From: Synechococcus sp. WH 8016
GTDB lineage: Bacteria; Cyanobacteriota; Cyanobacteriia; PCC-6307; Cyanobiaceae
DNA length: 64,000 nucleotides
Assembly: GCF_000230675.1 (NCBI RefSeq)
Contig: NZ_AGIK01000007.1
Coordinates: 58,606-122,605 of the forward strand
Direction of reading: 5' to 3'
A program made the translations under genes and the position numbers. A model generated the notes under the pieces. It searched no databases, was not told the origin of the DNA, and worked only from the letters and a program-made list of their open reading frames with translations. Shown here piece by piece: positions 8,497 through 17,966 of the stretch (positions are counted from its first letter, which is position 1; each line of letters opens with the position of its first letter).

Positions 8497-8568
8497 AGCG
8501 GGTGACCGGATTCGAACCGGCGACGTCCAGCTTGGGAAGCTGACATTCTACCGCTGAATTACACCCGC
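8497..8568 (-). tRNA. tRNA-Gly (anticodon CCC)
   Basis: The 72-nt cloverleaf is complete on the minus strand. The 7-bp acceptor stem is GCGGGTG paired with CACCCGC, with a T discriminator at 8497. The D-loop contains AGCGGTAGAA. The anticodon stem surrounds the loop TTCCCAA, giving anticodon CCC, which reads GGG. The T-arm is GCCGGTTCGAATCCGGT. CCA is not encoded. Confidence 0.95.
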
Positions 8569-8571
8569 ATA

Positions 8572-8592
8572 GGCGTGATTCTATCTCACGCC
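8572..8592. repeat. Perfect 7-bp inverted repeat next to tRNA-Gly
   Basis: GGCGTGA at 8572-8578 and TCACGCC at 8586-8592 form a perfect stem with a 7-nt loop. It lies between the 3' end of the aminotransferase gene and the 5' end of tRNA-Gly, both on the minus strand, and stops 3 bp short of the tRNA. No T-run follows on either strand, so it is a poor match to an intrinsic terminator; it could be a transcript-end or tRNA-leader processing hairpin. Confidence 0.45.
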
Positions 8593-8619
8593 CGTAGCTG
8601 TAGCTAATGAATTATTCCT

Positions 8620-9774
8620 CTAATTATTGCTTAAAACGGCAGATGCGGCAGTAAGTCCAGCACCCATCTGGCCCTTATGCAAGCCGAGGGAATGCAACAC
8701 GGCTTCAATGGCAGCGACGGCCGTCAAGACATCTCGATCGCATACAAATCCGAGATGGCCAATGCGAAAAACTTTTCCTTTGAGGTGGTCTTGACCGCCA
8801 GCTAACAGGATGTCGAAGCGATCTTTGATGGTTTTACGCAGCAATTCCGCATCCATTCCTTCAGGTGCGACTGCCGTAATGGCCGGACTTCCATGGCCTT
8901 CGGCTGCAAACAGTGCCAAGCCGATCGCTTTCATGGCCGCTTGTGCTGCATCGCGGTGACGCGCATGGCGGGCAAAAATTGCTTCTAGACCTTCTGCCTG
9001 CATCATCTCCAGGGCAGCATCAAGAGCGAAGTACAAATTCACGGCCGGCGTGAACGGATTGCTGTTTTTCGCGGCCGTTTTTCGATAGGGACCCAAATCC
9101 AAATAGAACTTGGGCAGATCCGAGCGCTCGTAGGCCGTCCAAGCCCGCTCACTCATGGCGACGAAGCTGAGTCCTGGAGGCATCATGTAGCCCTTTTGGG
9201 ATCCAGATGCGACCACATCCAGCTTCCAGTCATCCATGGGCACGTTGGTTGCGCCGAGGCTGGTGACGCAGTCGGCGATGGTCAGCGCTGTGCCATGGGC
9301 TTGGACATGGCGGCTGATCGTTTCAAGATCGTTGATCACCCCTGTGGAGGTTTCTGAATGGGTCAAGATCACCGCGCGGATCGTTTTGTCGCTGTCGGCT
9401 TCTAACGCGGTCCGGAAGTTGTCTGGGTCGAGGGGTTGTCCCCAGTCCGCCTTGATGACGTCCACCTCAAGGCCGTAGGCACGCGCCACCTTCACCCAGC
9501 GCTCGCCGAACTTGCCGTTGTCGCCACAGATCACCCGATCTCCGCGGCTGAGCGTGTTGATGATTCCAGCTTCCATCGCCGCTGTGCCGCTACCGGTGAT
9601 CACCAGCACGTCGTTGTTGGTCTGATGCAGCCAGCGCAGTTGAGCCGTTGTCCGTTCCACCACCGCTTGAAACTCACCGCTGCGGTGCCCGATGGGATGG
9701 CGTCCCATCGCTTTCAGAACCGTTTCTGGCACCGGGGTGGGTCCGGGGATCATCAGGGTGAGCTTGTCCTGCAC
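8620..9774 (-). CDS. Serine/alanine-glyoxylate family aminotransferase (PLP class V)
   Basis: The 384-residue protein is a fold-type I, class V aminotransferase. It shows IPGPTPVPETV at the N-terminus, HRSGEF, the cofactor-binding ITGSGTAAMEA, and the Schiff-base lysine Lys194 in GSQKGYMMPPG. Cyanobacterial members likely transaminate serine or alanine to glyoxylate in photorespiration, although some databases label them soluble hydrogenase 42-kDa subunit. GTG at 9774 is chosen because it gives the family N-terminus QDKLTLMIPGP; a start at 9837 would overlap the divergent cbiD gene. Confidence 0.88.
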   Translation of the reverse strand: MQDKLTLMIPGPTPVPETVLKAMGRHPIGHRSGEFQAVVERTTAQLRWLHQTNNDVLVITGSGTAAMEAGIINTLSRGDRVICGDNGKFGERWVKVARAYGLEVDVIKADWGQPLDPDNFRTALEADSDKTIRAVILTHSETSTGVINDLETISRHVQAHGTALTIADCVTSLGATNVPMDDWKLDVVASGSQKGYMMPPGLSFVAMSERAWTAYERSDLPKFYLDLGPYRKTAAKNSNPFTPAVNLYFALDAALEMMQAEGLEAIFARHARHRDAAQAAMKAIGLALFAAEGHGSPAITAVAPEGMDAELLRKTIKDRFDILLAGGQDHLKGKVFRIGHLGFVCDRDVLTAVAAIEAVLHSLGLHKGQMGAGLTAASAVLSNN

Positions 9775-9816
9775 GTCCGGAAGAGCGCCAATCGTCCATT
9801 CTAAAAAACGATCCGC

Positions 9817-11019
9817 TTGCAATTCGGTATCACCCAATCCCTCACAGATCTCCCCTCAGGGCTGACTCTCCCCGTCTGGGTTGCCGCTGCAGCTCGCGCG
9901 GCTACGCAGGTGTTGTGTGGGCAGACGTTTGAAAATCCACAATCGCTGCAGATTCCAGGTCGCGATCAGGCCCTAGGCGTGCCCGTGCAATCGGCAGCAC
10001 CCTTGCATGGGGGTGAGCAAGCGTTGGCGATCAGCCGCTGCGATCCAGGTCCAGGTCTTGATCTCACGCGGGATTTAGAAATTTGGGTTCAGGCGCGTTG
10101 GAGTCAATCGCAAACAGGTTGCTTAGAGACAGGTTGGTTAGAGATCGTGCCGGGGGAGGGGATTGGCCGAAAGGGGCGTGAAGGTGATCTTTGCGCTTCT
10201 GACTTTGCTCGCCGTTTGTTGGAGGCAAATCTGCGAGACCTGGTGTCTCCTGGTCAATGTCTGCAGTTGGAAGTTGTGTTTCCGCGTGGCCGCGAGCTGG
10301 CCCAGCGCACCAGTAATGCGGCGTTTGGCGTGGTGGATGGTTTGGCCTTGATTGGCACGCAAGCGGAGGTGCAGTCGAGTGCATCGCCCGATCAGCTGCG
10401 CGCCAGCCTTGATGCTCTTCAGTTGATTGCGGGAGCTTCCGACTTCTGCGGATCGCTCACCCTGGTGATTGGGGAAAATGGGCTTGATCTCGCCCATCAG
10501 CTGGGTCTTGCCGATCAACAGCCTTTGCTGAAGGCAGGGAACTGGATTGGGCCATTGCTTGTGGCGAGTGCGGAAGCGGGGGTGAGCAACCTGCTGTTGC
10601 TGGGTTATCACGGAAAGCTGGTCAAATTGGCTGGCGGGATTTTTCACACTCACCACCATTTGGCGGATGGTCGTTTAGAGGTTCTTGCGGCGATTGCCCT
10701 GCAGCAGGGACTCGGTGTGGATCTGATCAAAGAGCTGCTGGGTTGTGCGTCGATGGAATCGGCGCTTCAACAGCTCGAGAAGCGAGATTGCGCCGAGGCG
10801 GATCGGGTTTGGCAAGCGATTGCACAGGCGGTTGAAGGGCGAAGCGAGGCCTATCTAAAGCGTTATGGCGCCTGGCCTATGCGGGTCGGTGCGGCGCTCT
10901 TTGATCGCCAACGCCAGTTGCGTTGGACTGGCTTGACAGGGCACTCCCTTCTCGCGCGTTGCGGACTGGGCATTCATCTGCAAGGGGGAGAGGCCGGTTT
11001 TGATCCTTCTCTACGCTGA
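9817..11019 (+). CDS. cbiD: Cobalt-precorrin-5B C1-methyltransferase
   Basis: CbiD adds the C1 methyl group to the corrin ring in the anaerobic cobalamin pathway. The 400-residue length fits, and the C-terminal half shows LLLLGYHGKLVKLAGGIFHTHHH, the strongest family signature. The N-terminal motif usually read as GYTTGTCAAAA is GLTLPVWVAAAA here (residues 15 to 26), so the Thr/Gly/Cys residues are lost. The start is TTG at 9817, 42 bp from the divergent aminotransferase start. cobH lies elsewhere in the window, so the cobalamin genes are scattered. guaA follows 48 bp downstream. Confidence 0.9.
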   Translation: MQFGITQSLTDLPSGLTLPVWVAAAARAATQVLCGQTFENPQSLQIPGRDQALGVPVQSAAPLHGGEQALAISRCDPGPGLDLTRDLEIWVQARWSQSQTGCLETGWLEIVPGEGIGRKGREGDLCASDFARRLLEANLRDLVSPGQCLQLEVVFPRGRELAQRTSNAAFGVVDGLALIGTQAEVQSSASPDQLRASLDALQLIAGASDFCGSLTLVIGENGLDLAHQLGLADQQPLLKAGNWIGPLLVASAEAGVSNLLLLGYHGKLVKLAGGIFHTHHHLADGRLEVLAAIALQQGLGVDLIKELLGCASMESALQQLEKRDCAEADRVWQAIAQAVEGRSEAYLKRYGAWPMRVGAALFDRQRQLRWTGLTGHSLLARCGLGIHLQGGEAGFDPSLR

Positions 11020-11067
11020 GGGAACTGAAGGTTTGGAAGGCCGTTCTTTTGACGGTCCTAGAGCGGT

Positions 11068-12654
11068 ATGTCATCAGTCCAGAGCGAAGGTCAGCGCAAA
11101 CCGGCCATCGTCATTCTTGATTTCGGTTCTCAGTACTCGGAACTGATTGCACGCCGCGTTCGTGAGACGGAGGTCTTCTCCGTGGTGTTGGGCTACAGCA
11201 CCAGCGCTGAAGAATTACGGGCTTTGTCTCCTCGTGGAATCATCCTCAGCGGAGGCCCGAGTTCGGTCTATGCCGATGAAGCTCCCCTCTGTGATCCAGC
11301 GATTTGGGATCTGGGCATCCCGGTGCTGGGGGTCTGCTACGGCATGCAGTTGATGGTTCAGCAGCTTGGTGGTCAGGTGGTGGCGGCCACGGGTAAGGCC
11401 GAATACGGCAAGGCTCCGCTCGTGGTGAATGACCCAACGGAACTTCTCACGAATGTGGAGAGTGGATCCACGATGTGGATGAGTCACGGTGATTCCGTAG
11501 AGGCCTTGCCAGATGGCTTTGTGCGTTTAGCGCAAACAGCGAATACGCCTGAGGCCGCGATTGCGAACCACAGTCGACGTTTATATGGCGTTCAATTTCA
11601 CCCTGAAGTGGTTCATTCCACCGGTGGAATGGTGATGATTCGCAATTTTGTGTATCACATCTGCGGCTGCGACCCGGATTGGACCACGGAGGCTTTTATC
11701 GATGAAGCGGTTGCCAATGTGCGTGAGCAGGTTGGCAAAAAGCGCGTGCTGCTTGCCTTGTCAGGCGGTGTGGATTCTTCAACCCTTGCTTTTTTATTGA
11801 AGAAAGCGATTGGAGATCAACTCACCTGCATGTTTATTGATCAAGGCTTCATGCGCAAAGGCGAGCCTGAATTCTTGATGGAGTTTTTTGATCGCAAATT
11901 CAATATTCATGTGGAGTACATCAATGCTCGCGATCGGTTTATTAAGAAGCTTGATGGCATTACAGACCCAGAGGAGAAGCGCAAAATCATCGGTACGGAA
12001 TTCATCCGTGTGTTTGAAGAGGAGAGCAAGCGCCTTGGCCCCTTCGATTACCTCGCCCAGGGCACGCTGTATCCGGATGTGATTGAGAGTGCTGGCACCA
12101 ACGTGGATCCCAAAACCGGAGAGCGTGTGGCGGTGAAGATCAAGAGCCATCACAACGTGGGAGGGCTTCCTAAGGATTTGCGCTTCAAGTTGGTGGAGCC
12201 CCTACGCAAACTCTTCAAGGATGAAGTTCGCAAGGTGGGCCGCACACTCGGGTTGCCCGAGGAGATCGTCAGTCGTCATCCTTTCCCTGGACCTGGACTG
12301 GCGATTCGCATCTTGGGCGAAGTGACGGAGGAAAGGCTTGATTGTTTGCGTGATGCCGATCTGATTGTGCGCGAGGAGGTGAATGCGGCGGGGCTGTATC
12401 ACGAGATTTGGCAAGCGTTTGCCGTGCTTCTTCCCGTGCGCTCCGTGGGTGTGATGGGCGATAAGCGCACCTATGCCTGGCCAATCGTGCTGCGCTGTGT
12501 GTCGAGTGAGGACGGCATGACCGCTGATTGGTCAAGGCTTCCCTATGACCTGATGGAAACGATTTCCAATCGGATCGTGAATGAGGTGAAAGGAGTGAAT
12601 CGTGTGGTGATGGACATCACCAGCAAGCCGCCAGGAACGATTGAGTGGGAATGA
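11068..12654 (+). CDS. guaA: GMP synthase (glutamine-hydrolysing)
   Basis: The 528-residue protein amidates XMP to GMP. The N-terminal class I glutamine amidotransferase domain holds the nucleophile Cys90 in GVCYGMQL and the catalytic histidine in QFHPEV. The ATP-pyrophosphatase domain has the PP-loop LSGGVDSS. The C-terminal dimerisation domain ends KPPGTIEWE, as in the family. The length is normal and no oddity is seen. No guanine-type riboswitch is evident in the short upstream spacer. Confidence 0.98.
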   Translation: MSSVQSEGQRKPAIVILDFGSQYSELIARRVRETEVFSVVLGYSTSAEELRALSPRGIILSGGPSSVYADEAPLCDPAIWDLGIPVLGVCYGMQLMVQQLGGQVVAATGKAEYGKAPLVVNDPTELLTNVESGSTMWMSHGDSVEALPDGFVRLAQTANTPEAAIANHSRRLYGVQFHPEVVHSTGGMVMIRNFVYHICGCDPDWTTEAFIDEAVANVREQVGKKRVLLALSGGVDSSTLAFLLKKAIGDQLTCMFIDQGFMRKGEPEFLMEFFDRKFNIHVEYINARDRFIKKLDGITDPEEKRKIIGTEFIRVFEEESKRLGPFDYLAQGTLYPDVIESAGTNVDPKTGERVAVKIKSHHNVGGLPKDLRFKLVEPLRKLFKDEVRKVGRTLGLPEEIVSRHPFPGPGLAIRILGEVTEERLDCLRDADLIVREEVNAAGLYHEIWQAFAVLLPVRSVGVMGDKRTYAWPIVLRCVSSEDGMTADWSRLPYDLMETISNRIVNEVKGVNRVVMDITSKPPGTIEWE

Positions 12655-12697
12655 GGCTGTTTAAGGGGCTGGTGAACAGGCCTCAGCGTCGATAACC

Positions 12698-13330
12698 TTG
12701 GCGCCCGGCATCAATCCCTTGACCGCTGCTCAAGAGCAGGACCTCCAGCTTCAGCGCCGTCTTCAGCAAGACAGCATCCTGTTGGCAGGGAAAACGATCT
12801 ACATCAATCCTTTCTTGTATTGGCGTCGCTTCGACAGCAATACGGATCGTTGGTTGCGCGAACCGGGCCAGCTCCCGGAAGAGCAGATTGCTGTGAATCG
12901 CAGTCGCTTCTATCCAGAGCTCGACTGGACCTCGCTGAACAATTCCGATCGGGAGATCAAGGACGGAGCCGTGGAGATGTTCCTCAAAAGTTTGGAACTG
13001 ATTGGGACGTTTCACCCCGAGCTGAGTTCCGGTCATCTGCTCGAGGTGGAGCGCAAGATGGCGATCACCAAAAAGCGGTCGTTCGAGCGTTGGGTCGAGA
13101 AGTCGTATCGGAGACGCGCCAAGCAGGAAACCTGGGAGCGTCGTCGCTTCGTTCGTGACCGTTTTTGGCGCTCGTGGGGGGAATGGCTTTCCTTAGAAGC
13201 CACCCATCACGCCTTGGCTCCTGCGGTGGCGTTGTTGGTGATCACAGGCGTGGGTGGCTGGTGGCTTGGGTCGTCTAATTCAAGTTGTCCGACACTTTTG
13301 CCTCCTCCGGAGCAGACTGGAGTGCGCTGA
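12698..13330 (+). CDS. Cyanobacterial membrane-anchored protein of unknown function
   Basis: The roughly 210-residue protein is highly charged through residue 165, with a run of Arg/Lys/Glu/Trp (SYRRRAKQETWERRRFVRDR). One hydrophobic segment near residues 172 to 191 (LAPAVALLVITGVGGWWLG) suggests a tail-anchored topology. I recognise no domain. The start is uncertain: TTG at 12698 or TTG at 12719, neither with a strong ribosome-binding site. It is followed 14 bp later by another uncharacterised gene and then the PBP2 gene, so a cell-envelope link is possible. Confidence 0.65.
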   Translation: MAPGINPLTAAQEQDLQLQRRLQQDSILLAGKTIYINPFLYWRRFDSNTDRWLREPGQLPEEQIAVNRSRFYPELDWTSLNNSDREIKDGAVEMFLKSLELIGTFHPELSSGHLLEVERKMAITKKRSFERWVEKSYRRRAKQETWERRRFVRDRFWRSWGEWLSLEATHHALAPAVALLVITGVGGWWLGSSNSSCPTLLPPPEQTGVR

Positions 13331-13344
13331 GTTCGGGTCTGCTC

Positions 13345-13740
13345 ATGGCTGACAACCAACCGTTTGACTCCCTGAGATTGGCATTGATGCAGGACGTGCT
13401 GCCTGTGGGGCTTGCTTTGGTGGAGCGGGCTCGCGCTGGGGGTCCTGCCAAGGTGGTGGAGTCGTTCACTTCAGGGGCGCCAGATCCGTTGCGCGAGTTG
13501 CGCGATGAAGGTGAAACGGCCGCGAAGGGTGTACGGGAACGACTGGATCAAGTGAGTCCTGGGCTCGGTAATCCGGTGATGCCTGTGCAAGTGGCTGTGG
13601 AGGAGCCCTCAGATGAAGTGGTCGACGTTTTGGAAGAAGGCAGGTCACCGAAAGAGGAAGAACAGCAGTTGCATGAGGTTCTGGCAAGGATTACGCAGCG
13701 GCTGCAGGCCTTGGAAGCTCAGCTCGAGCAAGAGAGCTAA
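13345..13740 (+). CDS. Conserved-looking protein with C-terminal coiled coil
   Basis: The 131-residue soluble protein begins MADNQPFDSLRLALMQDVLP. It has an acidic variable middle and ends in a heptad-patterned helix (EEQQLHEVLARITQRLQALE). No known domain is recognised. ATG at 13345 is chosen because the upstream frame overlaps the previous gene's end. Its stop is 5 bp before the PBP2 start, so the two are likely co-transcribed and the protein might act with the cell-wall enzyme; that is inference. Confidence 0.68.
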   Translation: MADNQPFDSLRLALMQDVLPVGLALVERARAGGPAKVVESFTSGAPDPLRELRDEGETAAKGVRERLDQVSPGLGNPVMPVQVAVEEPSDEVVDVLEEGRSPKEEEQQLHEVLARITQRLQALEAQLEQES

Positions 13741-13745
13741 GGGGC

Positions 13746-15551
13746 ATGACGCGCTCTGCTTCTCCCCAAAGGGACGCTCAGCGTCAAAGTGGATTGCGCC
13801 AGCAGCCCCTGGTCTTGTTCGGATTGGTGCTGTTGTTTTGCAGCGCCATGGTTGCTCGCTTGGTCTGGCTCCAGGTGTTGGAGGGCCCCCGCTACAGGCA
13901 GTTGGCGGATGAAAATCGCATTCGCTTGGTACCCAGATCGCCAACGCGTGGCCGTCTTCTTGATCGCAAAGGGCGGGTTTTGGCCTCCAGCAAGCTCACC
14001 TATTCGCTGTATGTGGAGCCGCGCTTGGTGGATGATGCGGCCTGGCCGGCCTTGCGCGACCGGCTTGCCAGTCTTCTCGATCTCAACCCATCCACCCTGG
14101 ATCGTCGGCGCCAGTCGGGCCCAGACCGCAATGGTTACCGCATCAATTTGGCCAGTGAACTCAGCCCTGAGCAGGTGCTGCGTTTCCGGGAGCAATCCCT
14201 CGGCCTGAAGGGAGCTCAAGTGGACGTGGACATTCTTCGCGCCTATCCCCACGGAACGCTGGCAGCCCATACCCTCGGCTACACCCAGCCGATCACGGAG
14301 GAGGAGTACACCGCCCTGGCTGATCGGGGCTACAAAATTCGCGATCGGATTGGTCGCATCGGCGTTGAGGCGGCCTACGAGTCCCATTTACGGGGCGAAT
14401 GGGGCGGTCAAATGCTTGAAGTGAATGCCATGGGTGAGGTGCAAAGGCACTTAGGCGATCGTCCCTCCGTGGCGGGCAAAGACCTCACCCTCACGCTCGA
14501 TCTTGATCTTCAGAAGGTGGCTGAACAGGTTTTGGCTGATAAGCCTGGCGGCGCAATCGTGGCCATGGACCCTCGCAACGGAGCGATCTTGGCGCTTGCG
14601 AGCAAGCCGAATTTTGACCCCAATTTTTTCTCGAAACTGGTTACCACGCAGAAGGAGTACGACGCGCTGTTCTCCAATCCCAAAAAGCCGCTGTTGAGCC
14701 GTGCCATGAATGCCTATGACCCTGGCAGCACGTGGAAGCCTGTGACAGCGATGGCAGGAATGGCGTCAGGCAAATTTCCAGCTGAGGTCAAGTTGAACAC
14801 CACCGCTTGCATCACCTACGGCGGTCACTGTTTCCCTGATCACAATGGCGCTGGCTTTGGCCGGATTGGCTACGCCGATGCCCTGCGCTTCTCCAGCAAC
14901 ACGTTTTTCTATCAAGTGGGTGTGGGTTCTGGTTCGCTTGCTCTCAAGAAGGCGGCCACCCAGCTTGGCTTTGGGCGCAAGACGGGGATTGAGATTGGTT
15001 GGGAGGAAAATGTGGGTCTCGTGGGAGATGAAGCCTGGGCGAAGGAGGGCCGCGGCTGGGCGGAGCCTGGGTCCACGCCTTGGATTCCAGAGGACATGGC
15101 TTCTGCGTCGATTGGCCAGTCCGTGGTGCAGATCACCCCACTTCAACTGGCACGGGCTTACTGCGTGTTTGCCAATGGTGGCTGGCTCGTCACCCCCCAT
15201 CTGGCCGATCAAGGTTTGGATTGGACGGCTCCATCGCGGCGTACCAAGGTGCCGATCAAGCCAGCAACCCTGGCCAAGATCCGTCAAGGTTTGCGCAAGG
15301 TGGTGGAGGACGGCACCGGCTACGGCCTGAATGGGGAGGGCATTCCTCCTGCGGCCGGTAAGACCGGTACGGCGGAGGACAGCACGGGCGGTCCAGATCA
15401 TGCCTGGTTTGCCAGTTATGCCCCTTACCCGAACGGCGAGATTGTCGTGGTGGCCTTCGCTCAAAACACCCCGGGTGGTGGTTCAGTGCATGCGCTGCCG
15501 ATGGCCAAAAAAGTGATTGAGGTCTGGAACCGCAACCGTAAGCAGACTTGA
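13746..15551 (+). CDS. mrdA: Penicillin-binding protein 2 (peptidoglycan transpeptidase)
   Basis: The 601-residue protein is a class B PBP. It has a cytoplasmic tail, one membrane span near residues 22 to 42, a dimerisation domain starting RGRLLDRKGRVLASS, and a transpeptidase domain. The catalytic motifs are STWK with Ser328, SSN in FSSNTFF, and KTG at 539-541. PBP2 cross-links peptidoglycan during side-wall growth in complex with RodA; assignment to PBP2 rather than FtsI rests on overall pattern. The 3' end is 1 bp from the convergent sqdX gene. Confidence 0.92.
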   Translation: MTRSASPQRDAQRQSGLRQQPLVLFGLVLLFCSAMVARLVWLQVLEGPRYRQLADENRIRLVPRSPTRGRLLDRKGRVLASSKLTYSLYVEPRLVDDAAWPALRDRLASLLDLNPSTLDRRRQSGPDRNGYRINLASELSPEQVLRFREQSLGLKGAQVDVDILRAYPHGTLAAHTLGYTQPITEEEYTALADRGYKIRDRIGRIGVEAAYESHLRGEWGGQMLEVNAMGEVQRHLGDRPSVAGKDLTLTLDLDLQKVAEQVLADKPGGAIVAMDPRNGAILALASKPNFDPNFFSKLVTTQKEYDALFSNPKKPLLSRAMNAYDPGSTWKPVTAMAGMASGKFPAEVKLNTTACITYGGHCFPDHNGAGFGRIGYADALRFSSNTFFYQVGVGSGSLALKKAATQLGFGRKTGIEIGWEENVGLVGDEAWAKEGRGWAEPGSTPWIPEDMASASIGQSVVQITPLQLARAYCVFANGGWLVTPHLADQGLDWTAPSRRTKVPIKPATLAKIRQGLRKVVEDGTGYGLNGEGIPPAAGKTGTAEDSTGGPDHAWFASYAPYPNGEIVVVAFAQNTPGGGSVHALPMAKKVIEVWNRNRKQT

Positions 15552-15552
15552 T

Positions 15553-16698
15553 TTACGCCGCTGAGGAGATCTCTGAGGAGAGCACTTGGCGGTAGTAGCC
15601 GCGTAATTGTTCTGTGGCTCCGGCCCAGCCCCAGCGCTCAGCTTCCGAGCGGGCGGCATTGCGGAGGGTTTGACGTTCGAGATCATTGCCGAGCAGCTTG
15701 CGGGTGGCTTCGATCAAGCTCCCCGCCCCTGCATCGGCCCCGTCTGGTTCATAAAGACAGCCGTTCACGCCGTCGCTGATGATGTCTGGAATGCCGCCGC
15801 GATTGGCTCCCACCACCGGACAGCCGGCGGCCATTGCTTCAAGCAACACAAGGCCCAGGGTTTCGGTGCTGGAGGGAAAGAGGAAGGCATCACCGCTGGC
15901 ATAGGCCCCCGCAAGTTCTTCTCCAGCCAGATAGCCCACAAAGGTGGTGGCCGTTCCTTCGAAATGCTTCTCCAACTGTTGCCTGTGGGGTCCGTCGCCG
16001 ACGAGCGCCAGTCGGGTATCGGGCAAGGCTTCGAGCACGGGGCGGATCCGTTCGATCTGTTTTTCTGCCGAGAGCCGCCCGACGTACAGCAGCAGTGAGC
16101 CGCGGTCGTCGTATGCACCGAGCAAGCGTTGACGGAGTTCTTGGCTACGCAGTTCGGGCCGGAACAGCTCCGTATCCACGCCTCGCTGCCAGAGGGCGGT
16201 GTGTTGGATGCCCTTGTCACTGAGCTCTTGCACCATCGCGGTGGAGGTGCAGAGATTGAGCACGGCTTGGCTATGCGCTGCTTTCAGCAGCTCCCAAAGC
16301 AACGGTTCGAGCATGCCCATGCCGTAGTGCTCGAGATATTTCGGCAGATGGGTGTGATAGCTGGCGATGAGGGGGATGGATTTGCTCTTGGCGAGCCAGA
16401 TGCCTCCCAAACCCAAAACCGCTGGATTGACGACGTGGATCAGGTCTGGCTGGAAGGCATCGATGGCTTCGGAGACCGCAGGCCGCGGCAAGGCCAGCTT
16501 CAGCTCTGGGTAGAGCGGCAAGGGCATGGCGGGAACGCCCACCACCTTGGCTCCCATGTAGTTGCTGGGTGCACCTTCCGGACAAAACACCACCACCTCA
16601 TCTCCGGCATCGACCAGATGCTTCACCGTTTTGGTGAGCCGGGTGACGATGCCGTCGACTTTGGGGAGGAAAGTTTCGGTAAAGAAGGCGATTCTCAA
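15553..16698 (-). CDS. sqdX: Sulfolipid sulfoquinovosyltransferase
   Basis: This GT4 glycosyltransferase moves sulfoquinovose from UDP-sulfoquinovose to diacylglycerol, making the thylakoid lipid SQDG. The N-terminus RIAFFTETFLPKVDGIVTRL and the acceptor-site segment SYHTHLPKYLEHYG are typical of SqdX. The nucleotide-binding lobe has PSSTETLGLVLLEAMAAG with the conserved Glu pair. TTG at 16698 gives 381 residues, the usual size, and starts 13 bp after sqdB ends. Starts at 16728 or 16797 would add a Pro/Lys tail overlapping sqdB. Confidence 0.93.
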   Translation of the reverse strand: MRIAFFTETFLPKVDGIVTRLTKTVKHLVDAGDEVVVFCPEGAPSNYMGAKVVGVPAMPLPLYPELKLALPRPAVSEAIDAFQPDLIHVVNPAVLGLGGIWLAKSKSIPLIASYHTHLPKYLEHYGMGMLEPLLWELLKAAHSQAVLNLCTSTAMVQELSDKGIQHTALWQRGVDTELFRPELRSQELRQRLLGAYDDRGSLLLYVGRLSAEKQIERIRPVLEALPDTRLALVGDGPHRQQLEKHFEGTATTFVGYLAGEELAGAYASGDAFLFPSSTETLGLVLLEAMAAGCPVVGANRGGIPDIISDGVNGCLYEPDGADAGAGSLIEATRKLLGNDLERQTLRNAARSEAERWGWAGATEQLRGYYRQVLSSEISSAA

Positions 16699-16711
16699 GG
16701 GTTCGTCCCGA

Positions 16712-17908
16712 TCAGGAGGCGTTGCCAATGGCTTGGGCTTGGGTTTTGGTCCAGGCCGATGTGCAGAGGATGCGATTCCGGTCGCAGCGATCCGCATAGC
16801 GAGTGGCGATTTCCACCACCTCCTTCAAGAGGCCGTCATCCAAGGTGGTGGGTTTGAGCCCCAGTTCGATGAAACAGCGGTTGTCCACGATCAGATCGTT
16901 TTCAACGGCTTCGTTGCGTGGATTCGGGAGATTGTTGACCTGAGCGCCTGTTAAGGCAGCCACCTTCTTGGCCAATTCGCCCACTTGGTGGCTCTCGGTC
17001 ATTTGATTGAAGATCTTGACCCGTTCGCCTTTCTCAGGCCGATTTTCGAGTGCGAGCTGGACGCAACGCACCGAGTCACGGATGTGGATGAAGGCGCGGG
17101 TTTGACCGCCGGTGCCATGCACGGTGAGGGGGTATCCGATCGCGGCTTGCATCAGGAAGCGGTTCAGCACCGTTCCGTAGTCACCGTCGTAATCAAAGCG
17201 GTTGGTGAGCCGTGGATCACGATCCGTGGCCTCCGTGTTGGTGCCCCAAACAATCCCTTGGTGAAGGTCCGTAATTCTGACCTTGTCGTTCTTGTTGTAG
17301 TAGAGGAACAGCAGCTGATCGAGCGTCTTGGTCATGTGATAGACGCTGCCAGGACTGGCTGGATGAAGAATTTCCTCTTCAAAACGGCTGCCATCAGGCT
17401 GGGGCACTTCCACCTTGAGGTAGCCCTCAGGAATGGTGGCGCCACGGTGGGAGCCATAGCCATACACCCCCATCGTGCCCAGGTGCACCACGTGGATGTC
17501 TTGGCCCGATTCCACGATCGCGGCCAGCAGGTTGTGAGTGCCGTTCACGTTGTTGTCAACGGTGTAGCGCTTGGTGGCGCTGCTCTTCATCGAGTAGGGA
17601 GCGGCGCGCTGCTCGGCGAAGTGCACCACGGAGTCGGGCTTTTCTTCGATGATGAGGTCGAGGAGCCGTTGGTACTCGTGGGCGATATCCATATGGATGA
17701 ATCGCATGGGCTTGCCGCCAATGCTTTCCCAGACGTTGAGGCGTTCACCGATGCTCACGATCGGCGTTAACGACTCCACCTCAAGGTCGATATCGATCTT
17801 GCGACGGCTGAGGTTGTCCACAATCACAACATCGTGATTTTGGTCCGCCAAATTCACCGCACAAGGCCAGCCGCAGAAGCCGTCACCACCTAAAACGAGA
17901 ACTTTCAC
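16712..17908 (-). CDS. sqdB: UDP-sulfoquinovose synthase
   Basis: The 398-residue extended SDR converts UDP-glucose plus sulfite to UDP-sulfoquinovose. It has the NAD-binding GGDGFCGWP motif (residues 8 to 16), the TMGVYGYG segment and the catalytic YHMTK. Length and sequence fit SqdB closely. It lies directly upstream of sqdX on the same strand, forming the conserved sulfolipid operon. The first ATG, at 17908, is used. Confidence 0.96.
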   Translation of the reverse strand: MKVLVLGGDGFCGWPCAVNLADQNHDVVIVDNLSRRKIDIDLEVESLTPIVSIGERLNVWESIGGKPMRFIHMDIAHEYQRLLDLIIEEKPDSVVHFAEQRAAPYSMKSSATKRYTVDNNVNGTHNLLAAIVESGQDIHVVHLGTMGVYGYGSHRGATIPEGYLKVEVPQPDGSRFEEEILHPASPGSVYHMTKTLDQLLFLYYNKNDKVRITDLHQGIVWGTNTEATDRDPRLTNRFDYDGDYGTVLNRFLMQAAIGYPLTVHGTGGQTRAFIHIRDSVRCVQLALENRPEKGERVKIFNQMTESHQVGELAKKVAALTGAQVNNLPNPRNEAVENDLIVDNRCFIELGLKPTTLDDGLLKEVVEIATRYADRCDRNRILCTSAWTKTQAQAIGNAS

Positions 17909-17966
17909 CCCAAACTCCTGCTGAAGCGAGCAAGCCGCTGATTTCTGGCAAGCTACTACAGGCTTT

